DNA of 64,000 bases from Pleodorina starrii (taxonomy: Eukaryota; Chlorophyta; Chlorophyceae; Chlamydomonadales; Volvocaceae): assembly GCA_030267565.1 (NCBI GenBank), contig BRXU01000002.1, forward strand, positions 2,851,501 to 2,915,500. The letters run 5' to 3'. Positions 9,416 to 20,000 of this stretch are shown one piece after another. Position 1 is the first letter of the stretch. Each line of letters begins with the position of its first letter. The position numbers and the translations under genes were made by a program. The notes under the pieces were generated by a model. That model was not told the origin of the DNA. It did not search any database and saw nothing but the letters and a program-made list of their open reading frames with translations.

Positions 9416-12405
9416 ATGCAGCGCGCAGCGATGCTGGGCGCAAGCACAAGCTATTCTAGCACGTTGGGGCCATCAACGGTACGAGGCTGCCGCAACTGCT
9501 TTCAGCCGGCTAGGAGGCGGACTTGCGTTCCGCCGCGCGCATCGGGCGGCCAACCCAACCCGCAGCCCGATGACGAGCCCCCCAAGACGCCAACCAACGC
9601 ACTGGAGGCCACGATCCGGTGAGAGGGTCCCACACCGGTGATATTGGTTTAATCCACAATAAATACACGCAGTTACGTCTCCCCTCGCCCCGGCCGTGGG
9701 AACAGCAGCAGCAGCAGCAATTTTACCCCCGTTCCAAGCCCGGCTTCCCACAGGAAACTCTCAAGAGGCCTCACCTTCACCCTCTCCCCTTCGTGTGTAT
9801 CGCCCCATCCTTTCCTTTTCTCTTCACGTCCTCCGCCGTCAGCCGCAAGCAGCGCGAGCTGGAGACCACCATTCGGGAGTTGGGGATGGAGGCACTGGAC
9901 GAGCGACTGCAGTCCGCCACCCAGATGCCCGCCAACCCGCCCTACCGCCTCTCCACACTCATCGCAGAGTCAGTGCCGCAGGTGCGCGCCGCCCTCACTG
10001 CCCGCCTGTCTGTCCTGGGGGCCGGGAGGAAGGGGAGGGCAGGGGGTGCGTGACGAGGCCGGGGCTCAGGTGAACACTTCGGTGGGCGCCCGGTGCGCCA
10101 TGTGGCCTTCTCTGCCCCAACGCCTTTCGCCGCTGCCGCTTGTTCTTGCAGGGCCGTGCCGTGTTGGTGTTCGAGGTGGCCCGGCCCAGCCCCGAAACCA
10201 CTTCCGCGGAGCTGGCCGAGCTGGCCAAGGCCTACGTGAGCCGGGGCGGTGCGGCGGCGATGGCGGTGCGCACCGACTCTGACGCGACGCCGTCGGGCCT
10301 CCGCGACCTGTTCAGTGTGCAGCAGGCGGTGCCCCGGGTGCCGGTGCTGGCGAGGGACTGGCTCATACACCCGCTGCAGGTGCGAGCGTGTGACTGTGTG
10401 TGAGTGTGACTGTGTGTGTTAAGGCAAAGGGTGGTGGAGGGAGTGGGACGGGGGTGAGAGGGGCAGGGGCAGGTGTCAGGTGGGGCAAGGGCGGGTGGGA
10501 GGGGAGAGGTCATCTCGCTCTCTGCGCTCATCGCCAGCAGCCGCTCCTCGCCGCTGCTTCCCCCGGCCCCGGGGACCTCGAGCCCCGGGCCCCAGGGACC
10601 TGGCTGCGCCGCCCGGCCGCCCATTCAAGTTATCCAACCGGACCGCCACGTCCACCGATGCCCCCTCCCTCCGGGCAGGTTTGTGAGATCAAGGAGGCGG
10701 GGGCTGCTGGGGCGCTCGGTATCATCAACCAGGTCAGGTGGGGTGGGGTCGGTTGGGGTCCGGGGAGCGTCAGGTGGGGTTCGGGGTGGGCTACGAGGTG
10801 GGGCAAAAGTGGGCAGAGAAGGACATGCGGGGCGGACTGTCGTGGTTGTGGTTGTGGGTAGGGAGAAGTACGCGAAGTGGATGGGATGGGACTGCCCGCC
10901 GTGGGGCCCGGGTGGGTTAAGGTGGCGAGGCGGTGCGGCCGGACAGGTCTGGAGAGGGGCTGTGGAAGGGTCCGGCGCGTCAGCGCCGCCGCGCCCACCG
11001 CCTCCGCTCCCACCATTTCCGAATCCATAAATATGGACGCGCCATGATTATAATTCCTGCTTCTCGTCTTCGTTGTCATCTTCTCCTTCTCCTTCTCCTC
11101 CTCCTCCTCCTCCTCCAGGTGACTGGCCGCGGCACCGGTGTGATGAGCAGCTTCAGCGCCGCCCTGGGGTTGGACGCCCCCGTGGAGGTGGTCAATGCGC
11201 GGGAGGTGGAGCAGCTGGCCAAGCAGGTGAGTGGGGGGCGGGGGGGCGGGCTGGCTGGGTGCCGAAACCGGGTGTGTGTGTGCACCAGACACGTGTGTTG
11301 CTTACGGTACTAGGGGGACGTTCTGTACCGTTGACGCGTCACACACCGTACTGCTGAGTACCGTACTGCGGGTGTGTGTGTGCGTGTATGTGCGCACAGT
11401 GTTGGGTGGTGGCCGGGTGGGGTGAGGTGGGGTCCGCGATCGGTTCCTTTGGGGCCCACGGGATGGGACTGCTGCGGCAGCGCTCGCTCGAGGGAGGGAG
11501 GAACAGCGCGACGATTCGGACCCGCCGGACCCGCCGTACTCCCGTTTGCCGATTCATCATCATCGTGTCTTGAGTTCCCATGTCGCGTATCCCGATTACC
11601 GTAGCTCGGCTTGGTCACCGTCGCGTGACCGCTCGCTGGAGGGAGGGAGGAACAGCGCGACGACGACGATTCACCGTCGCGTGACCTCCTTTCCACCCGG
11701 TTGCAAGACCCGCCCCCCAATACCCAATACCCAATACCCAGTACGTGAACCTTTTTTTATTTGCCCGCCACTGCTAACGGCCAACGGCCAACACAGGGTG
11801 TCGTGTTCTACGCCATCAATGTGGCGGTTGGACTGTCGGTTGCCGTACCTGGGTTCGCCAACCGAATCGCGCACGGACTGCTGGGGGAGCTGCCCTTCGG
11901 AGCGATCAGCCTGGTGGGTGGGTGGGTGTGCTGGGTGGGTGGGTGGACAGTGTACGGCACTTGAGGTGTGAGTTATGCGGCCGATGTTGCTGCTGGAGCG
12001 ACGCGCTGGCCCCCGGTATGCCCCGACATTCCTGATACGCCCCGATATGCCCCCTGCCCGCCCACGGGGGATATACTACGCTCTTTGATAGCGCGATGTG
12101 ACTTTGATGTAATGTGGCGACGTGATGACGTGCTCTGCCTGGTCCTTTCCTTGCCGTGCCGACTGCCGTACCTGTCGTACTGCCGTACTGTCCATCCGCC
12201 CGTTTCCCTCGCGGCAAATGTCCCCTCCCCGGCCAACCGGCTACCTATCCGGCAGGTGGGTGTGCGGTCGCTGGAGGAGGCGGCGGCCGCCCGCCGCAGC
12301 GGCGCCGATGCGCTGCTCGTTAAGGCGGAGCTGCTGCAGTCGTACGGCACAGATGTGGGGGCGCTGGGCAACGCGCTGCAGTACGCCGTCACGCTGGACG
12401 ACTGA
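9416..12405 (+). CDS. Plastid-targeted IGPS-like (TrpC-family) protein, probably without IGPS activity
   Basis: Seven exons close in phase: 9416-9618, 9843-9981, 10152-10379, 10679-10732, 11119-11226, 11797-11913, 12256-12405 (332 aa). The first ~42 residues are Ser/Thr/Arg-rich with few acids and end in VPPRAS, a good chloroplast transit peptide. The rest follows indole-3-glycerol-phosphate synthase in order: the N-terminal helix (RRKQRELETTIRELG), a strand-1 motif EVARPSP (122-128) where the family has E-x-K-x-x-SP, VLARDWLIHP (179-188) where the family has the KDF lysine, PVEV (E231), AIN (N252), and a C-terminal GVRSLEEAAAARRSGADALL. IGPS makes indole-glycerol phosphate in tryptophan synthesis in the plastid. 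By eye the two catalytic lysines are Ala124 and Arg182, and the late ESG motif is missing, so the fold is kept but normal catalysis is unlikely. It could be a regulatory or neofunctionalised paralogue. TGTAA at 12708 fits its 3' end. Confidence 0.78.
11478..11690 (+). repeat. Local direct repeats in intron 5 of the IGPS-like gene
   Basis: A segment reading CGCTCGCT(C/G)GAGGGAGG followed by AACAGCGCGACGA occurs twice, about 150 bp apart, and TCACCGTCGCGTGACC occurs twice around the second copy (about 11615 and 11671). This looks like a small intronic duplication. Confidence 0.75.
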
Positions 12406-12707
12406 GGCCGACTGATGACGGGATGACGGGGAGGATGGGAGGCTTGCCGGCTGGCTCGCTTGCCGCGCTGCCCGAACCTGGTCCATTTGATTTTGCTTCG
12501 AATCCGTCTTGATTACCGTATAACGTCTTTTGGGAGGCGTTGCCTGCACCCCGCATCTCTGCGGGGGCCGGGTTGGGAGCTGTACAACACCGTACGGCGG
12601 CTGAAGCTCGGAATTGTGGTGTTTGTGGTTGTTACGGTGGGCTGCGCGACGCCAGTAATCCAACAAATTGTGCGGTATGGTGCAGCAGGTGATACTTTCT
12701 GGTCCAC

Positions 12708-12712
12708 TGTAA
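12708..12712 (+). promoter_or_regulatory. TGTAA polyadenylation signal of the IGPS-like gene
   Basis: TGTAA lies 303 bases after the stop codon at 12405, a normal 3' UTR length for this type of alga. Confidence 0.6.
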
Positions 12713-12724
12713 AACGGTTTATAG

Positions 12725-14054
12725 GAAGTGGGGCGTAACCATTCGATGAGTCATGGGCATGCGAATGCTACGGGGGACGTTGGAAGTTGCGCGGTGTAGC
12801 AAGAGCGCAAAGGGGAAGCTTGAAGTCTCGATAATGGTGCCATCCGGTCTACTGCCGTCACTGCTGCATTGCCGCGCTTCGATCGTTTTTTTCTGCGCTC
12901 GTCAGGGCTCGTCCAATCCCGCCAGGGGTTGGGCCTGGGTGCGGCTACAGCCGTTGGGGCAGGCCGTCCGTCTAGAGAGCGCGGATGGCAATGCAGGTGC
13001 CGTTCACTCTGCACTACCTCGTCATATATTATTTCGAGCTCTATGTCGCCATCTGACATCGTTCTGTCCTGGCCGCCCGAGGCGACTTCCATCGCGCCGC
13101 CGCTACAACCGCTCGCTTCGCGAGCCACGACGCGTCTGCCATGCGCTGTTGTCGCACCATCATGCACTAGAAAGTAAGTCTGTCTCTACTACTTACGCAT
13201 CTACTTCTTGCGCAAAGAGTTACCAAAGAGAACTTGGGGCAGTGAGCGAGGCCCCGTGGCGTCCATTAGGAGCTACGGTTTGCGAAGTTGCCCCCTCCAG
13301 CAGATGTGATGACAGTCTAATTCCGCAGGAAGGCTGACACCTCAAAAGTGATCAGACGCGGCATGCTGTTACAGTACGGTGTGATATGCAGAAGGGTGCG
13401 AACCTCCGCCCCGGTGCGAGCACGAGCGAGCGCAGAACTCACGATTATGGGTTAGGCAGCATAATCATCATCCAGAAGTCTATTTATATAATTTCTACAC
13501 ACAGGGGGGACCCGAGGAAGAGCGCGTCGCGACCAGTCGGTCGAAGTACGATAGCACGGCCACGAATCGGATTCAAATGAGGAATGACCGGGGGTGGCGC
13601 AGACGGCGAGACCTTGCACATAGATAAAAATAAATTGCTTGCTAATCGATACTGCGTCTCATGGGCAATTTTAGCGGACACGCAAAGGCCCGTAGCCTGT
13701 CGACAGCTTGAGTCGCAGCTGGAGTGTCAATCCCCCCGCACGTCCCAAGTGCTTTCAGCCGGTGAGATGCCCTGAGTAGTCCTTCTCAATCCCTTGAATA
13801 TCTTTGCATTGCGGTCCTGGATTGGGAGACCCTCGGTCAGGCAACAGCTGTTGCGCATCATAATGCTGTTATCAGCCAGCGGGCCCTCGTGCTAAACTAA
13901 TGCCATCACCGACGCTTAATATGATAGAATTTAATATTAAGAGCATTACCCTTTGCGTTCTTGTCCCCCAGCGTCAGGTCCTGCTGTTTGATTGGCTGAT
14001 TGCGATAGAGCAGGGGGCGAAGGCGCGCCCTCTTATCAATAACACGCCAGCATC
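12725..14054. other. Intergenic region upstream of the first MBL gene
   Basis: GC content drops in parts, notably 13440-13700 and 13900-13960, where AT-rich stretches lie a few hundred bases before the MBL start codon and may belong to its promoter and 5' UTR. Two overlapping open frames exist at 12753-13337 (+, 194 codons) and 13167-12751 (-, 138 codons). Neither has splice signals or a recognisable family, so neither is called as a gene. Confidence 0.5.
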
Positions 14055-17000
14055 ATGGCCTCCACGAAAGCCAACGGCGACCTGGGCATCGCCAAAGCCG
14101 CCTGGCGTCATCTTCAGCAAGTGGAAGGTCTGGCGGTGACGGTGATTGTGGGCAACGAGGTGGACCCCTGGTCCATCCCCGCCGCCTTCTGCGACACCGA
14201 GGGCGATCACGACTTCGGCGCCGTCAACGCGTCGCACGCGCGCGTCTCCGGCCATGGTGGTGGCACTGGCGGCGGCGGGGGGTGCAGCTCGTTGTGCACC
14301 TCACCACGCACCCCCCGCACCCCTCGCACCCCGCGCACTCAGGTGAGCGCCGCTAAGCCGCCGTCGCCGTCGCGCACTGTGAGCCGAAACAGATTTGGGG
14401 GATTTGGGGGGTGGGGAAGAAAGAAGATACATCAGACTGGGGGACATGGGGTCGCATTGTTGTGGGTATTGGTGATGGGTCATCCAACGTGGGACCTCTT
14501 GGAGGGGGGGGAGCCGACATGGCGGGGGAGCCGCAGCGCAACGGCGGGAGTCCGGTGGTGGTGCTGGGTTGTGCCACGAAGCTGCGACCCGACCACGCGG
14601 GTGGGTTGTGGGGCATGGGGCATGTCTTTTCTCCCACCGCTTGTGTGTCGCTCCGCCCTGCGGCCCAACCTCCTCCCACCCTGCTGCCACAACCCCCTGC
14701 CCCTCTACCATGCCCCTCTACCGCCCCCCCCGCAGCAAGCTGCCGGTGCCGCCGCGGGCTGCAACGACCCCACCTGTTCTCTTGATGCGCGCCGCTCGCT
14801 GCTGGCGGGCTCCGGGCTGTCTCTCCTCATCTCCGCCACCACTGCTGACGGGGAGCTGCACCGGCTGGTGTTCGACGGGGGCCCGCGTGAGGACCTGTGG
14901 CAGGGCAATGCGGAGCGGCTGGGGGTGGACATGGCGGAGGTTGGAGGCGCAGTGCTCAGCCACTGGTGAGGAACCGGTCAGGAGGGTTTGGGGCACGGTA
15001 ACAGAGGCCGCTTGCGCGTTAGGATTTGGATACGATTTGGGTTAGAGGAGCGGGGCTGGTTGGGTTGGGTGGGATCGGGGAGGTGGGGCGCGGCCTGCAT
15101 GGGGATTCCTGGGACGGGCAAAGGGGCAAGGGGCAGGAACAGGAACAGGGCGTTTCGGTGAGGGAGGGCGGGAGGGAGGGCGGAGAGGAGGTGAACCGCG
15201 GGGCGAGGGTGGGTGCTGCCAGGAAACGCGGGTCGCGTGTGCGCGAGTTCTGAGGACAGGGCGCGTTCTGTTGAAGGGTAGGGCGTTGGGGGGTCAATAG
15301 GGGCAGCCCGCCCCCGTCCTGTCCTGCTCGCAAGGGGGGGTGGTCTGCCTCTACCGAGCCCGGGTTCCGTCCCGGTGCTCGAGGATGGATCGCAGGAGCG
15401 GGGGACTAAGGGCAGGACATGGCGAGAAAGACAGGGCCGACGCGTTGAGAAGTAACATGGGCGCATGACACGGTGTTTCCCCGCAACCCCCGGTTGCACT
15501 CGGGCCCCACACAGGCACCCAAACCACACGGGCGGCCTGCCGGCGGTGGCCAGGGCCGCCTCGGAGGCCCGCAGCGGGGGCTTGCTCCGCTTCACCACCG
15601 CCAAGTCATCCCTGGGCGGCGGTAAGGCCTCCCAGGCTGGCGGCAAGTCGTCGCTGGGCGGCAGCAAGGCCTCCAATGGTGGCGCCAGCAAGGCGTCGCT
15701 GGGCGGTGGCAGCAGGGCCGCCAAGATGTCCGGCGGCGGCGCTTCCGTGAGGTCCGCAGCGGCGGCGAAGGACGCGTCGTTGCCCGGCTCGCCTGCGTCC
15801 AAGGACCCCTCCGTCGGTGGCTCCTCGGCCAAGTCGCCGGGCAAGGGGGCCAAGGGCCTCAAGGCGTTTGCGTCGGGTCTCAAGGCCTCCGCCGCCAGGG
15901 CCTTATCGGCCGTGGCGCCCGGCGGCTCCAAGTCCCGCGCCGCCAGCCACAAGCGGGACCAAGGAGCCGGCAGCGAGATGGGAAGCAGTCAAGTGGATGA
16001 GGATGACCACGAGGACGCACACGGTCGCGGCCACGGACTGCTGGGATCCCGCGGCCTGGCGCTGATTGGCGGCGCGGCGGCGGCGGAGAGCGGTTACGAG
16101 GAGGACGAGGGCTTCGGCGCCGCCGGCGGCTGTAGTGGGGATTTGATAGCAGCTGACGTCGGCAGCGAGGACGGCAAAGGTGGCTGGCGGAAGGCAGTGT
16201 TCGGGATCCGCGGGTCGGTGGAGCCGTTCGTGTTCGACCTTCCGGCCGACCGGCCGCGGCTGCGGGGAGTGCAAGTGCCGGATGACGAAGAGGTGACGCC
16301 ATTGAACGCGGTGAGTGGAGTCGGTATTGGTGGTGGTGGCGGAAAGGGTTGAGTGGTGGCGGGGAAGCTTGAGTGGATTTTGGGCAGGGTTGGGGAGTAG
16401 GGAAAAAAGAGTTGGGCTGCAGGGGGAGAGAGAGGGAGGGAGGAAGGGATTCCAAGAGCGGCCAGCCGATAGACAGCAGCAGTGCGCGCGGTGCAGTGCA
16501 GCGCAGTGTGCTGCTGCGGGCTGGCGGCTGGGCTGCCGGGCGGGCGGGCTGGCGGGCACCTGCCACCTTGCTGCACAAACGTGTCGCGCTCGACGCATCC
16601 GGGGCTGCTCGCACCGCCCATCCAGCTCCATGCTCCGCCGCTCCTCGAGCTTCCACACTGCGACCCCGCTCTGGATGACCCCCCTCGGTGGACCAGCCAT
16701 GACTGATTGCCGCCCGGGTAAAAGAACCCATCATCCTATCGGATATCGATGTCCGCATCACCCGCGACCGGATTTTGAACGATCTTCAGAGACAAGGGAC
16801 AAGGAGGAGATCTTTGCTCTCGGGATGTAGTCACATCGTGTGGCTCCTCCGCAAACCCGTCGTGACCCTTTCCCTCCTGCCTTCCTGTCCCCCCTCCCTC
16901 CCTCCCTCCTTCCTCGCCTCCAGGACCCCACCCCCGAGCAGCTGTCGCTCCCCGGCTGCCTGGTGGAGCTGCACGCGGGGCCCCACACACTGCTGAAAGA

Positions 17001-20000
17001 CTGCTTCTTCGTGTCGGGGGCAATACCGCGAAGAACCAGCTTCGAGGAGGGGCAGCCGGATGCCATGGCGCTCAAGGTACGGAAATCTTCACTGTACGAC
17101 AGCCGGGTTGGGGTCAGTAGGTACCAAATCAATGCTGTACCACTTGGCCCTCACGCCCCTCTCGGGGTGCGTCATTTCGCCAGGGCGACTTGGCTTGGGC
17201 TCGGGTTGGGTTCGGGCTGGGTTCAGGCTGGGACGCGCGCGCGTCCAGCCGCGTTCAGCGCCAGACGGCGCTCCCTCGTCCTGGCGCGAGGGTGCCGTGC
17301 GCCTCTTTGTTGGATTAACTTCCTGAAGGTCTGAAATCCGGATCCGGCGCACCTGCCGGGCATCATGGACGCAACACACGCGCCTGAGCGTGACGTGTGT
17401 TGTACGCACATAATGCGCTGCAGCGCCCCTCAGTTCTTCTTCGCTGTTAGGCTGCTTTGGCATTGCCGCCCTAGAGCCCTGCGCGGTGCCTGCCCCAAAT
17501 CTCATCCGCCGTGCGCCCACCCGCTCGCGCACTTGGCCACTGAGTTCCCGCAGGCTGACGGCACCTGGGAGGCTGAGCCGTTCATCTCAGAGGAGCGCTA
17601 CTTGGCGGTGCGCCTGCGAGGTGAGTACTGGGGGGCAAGAAAGAAGACGTGCAGCGAAGGAACGGAGACGAGTTAGGATTCCGGCAGTGGCAGCTGGCAG
17701 GCGGCAGTGGGATAGGTGGGCTTGCGGGGGAGCTGATGCAGGCGGGGTAGAGGCGCGAGCCCCGGGGGGTTGAAAGGGGCGGAAGCCGCGGGCGCAAGGC
17801 GGGTGTCTTCCTCGGGTGTCAGGGTTGGGGCCGTAAGTTGGCGCCGAATGTGGTGTCTGCATTTGGACCGAGAGGAGGAAGGGCGCATCAGCAGCTCGCA
17901 CGTGTGAGAACACTTGCGTGAACTGAATGGGGCTGTGCCGCCGTACTGTTGTGCACCTGCGTGCTGTACTTCCCCCGGCATGCCCTGCCGGGGCGCAGCG
18001 CGGTTCCGGGTTCCGTGTAAGCAACCCACCGGGGTGTTCTTCGCCGCACAGCTTTGGCCTCCGACTTCGAGTTTTCACGACTTGAAGCCAAATAAGCCCT
18101 CGTTAGCCCGTTTACCTTTTGCGTACGGTTACGAACACGGTTACGGGCACGTGACTTTCCTGTCCCACCCGTCTCCCCTCCCTCGCCCCACAGGTCGCGG
18201 TGTGGTGGTGTTCAGCGGCTGCTCCCACGCGGGCATCATCAACGTGCTGAACCACCTGGCGGAGGTGTCGTCGGGCGAGCCCATCTTCGGAGTCGTGGGA
18301 GGTGAGGTCGCGTCGCGGGTGGTGGTGGTGGGGGTTGGCAGCTGGCAAACTCCGTGCGCCGCTGCTGCACGGCAAAGCATGGCAGCCCGCCCGACGCCAA
18401 ACCCTACGGCCGCTAGCATCGATACCACAGAACCCAACCTTGGGGACCGTCCGTCCGTCCGCCCTCCTTCCCACCCACCCGTAAGTATCCACGTGCTCCC
18501 GGCGCTTTTGCGGCTGCAGGTCTGCATCTGGCGGGAGCCACCATGAAGGCCCGCATCCCGCAGACGGTGGAGGCACTGAAGCAGCTCAACCCGCAGCGGG
18601 TGTTTGCGGGGCACTGCACCGGCTGGAGAGCCAAGGTGAGCGGGCGCGATCGGGTGAAGCGGAGTGGAGTAGAGTAGCGGGCTTGGGGAGGGCGGCGCGG
18701 GGAGGGTTGCGAGTGCAGCAGTGGGATCACTTTGGGAAGATGCAGAGCGGATGCAGATTGTGGCCCACTTTACCCAATACTGCCACCACCACACCACCAC
18801 CACCACCACTGCGCATGCTTTGCTGACTTGTTTGCGACCTAAGTTCTCCGTCTGTTCCTGCTCTTGCTCCCTCAATGCACGCACAGGCTGCCCTCGCCGC
18901 CGCCTTCCCGGACCGCTTCCAGCCCGTGTCGGTCGGCAACACCTACACCTTCCTGGCAGGGCCGACGGGGGCGGAGGAAGCGGAGGCGATGGTGGGTGTA
19001 AGCAGATGGGACAATGCGGAGGGAGCGGGGCAGGGTGTAGGCGTGTCGCTAGGGCTGCCGGCTGGCGCGGCTGTGCTCCCCACAGGGCCGAATTCCTTGC
19101 CAATCCGTGCGCCTCACGTGCCATTCGTATGTGGAATAAACTAGCCATACACGCCCGTCCCTCACCCAAGTCCCGCATCACCCTTGGGACAAAGACCGAC
19201 AGCTGCTCACCTCACTCGGGTTGCACCCGCCTTTTTCTCCCTACGTGTTTCGCTGCAGGCTCCGGAAGTTGTAACCAGGGCGCTTCCGGTCGGCCGCTTC
19301 CTGAAGCCCGAGGACAACGAGCACAGCGAGCAGAACGCGGGCGCGGAGCAAGTGGGGGCCAGTCACCTAATGTACGGCGCCGTCGCTGCGGAGGACGTCG
19401 ACTGGCGGTACGACAGGGCGCTCGGCGCCGTGGCGGCGAGCGGCAAGCCGCCGCCGCAGGACCGCAGCGTGGCCTCCAGGCCCCGCGATACCTTGTACGA
19501 CACCACCGACACGGCATGGACGGGCGACGAGCCGGAGATCGTAGCAGCAGAAGCCAGCGGCAGTGATCAGGAGGCGGATCTTCGCTTCTCCTACACAAGC
19601 AGCCGGATGACGCCGCCCGGCATGGCACTGACACGAGATCTGGTGTTCTCACGAGACATCAACGTGTCCCGCGGCCAAACGGCATCGGATATATCAGAGG
19701 TGGCGCCGGTCGCGGAGGAGGAGGCCGCGGCAGTAGCGGCTGATGATGAGGCAGTTGCGCCACCAGCAGCGGAGGAGGCCCCGGCTGAGGTTGAGGAGGC
19801 TGAGCAACAAACTGAGGAGGCCGCAGTTGTGATGATGGCGAGGGGGCTGCCACCAGCCGAGGAGGAGGCCCCGGCCGAGGAGGCTGAGCCACCAGCTGAG
19901 GAGGAGGCGCCGGCCGAGGCCGAGGCGGCTGAGCCACCAGCCGAGGAGGAGGAAGTAGTTGAGGCGATGGAGAGGGGGCTGCCACCAGCCGAGGAGGCCC

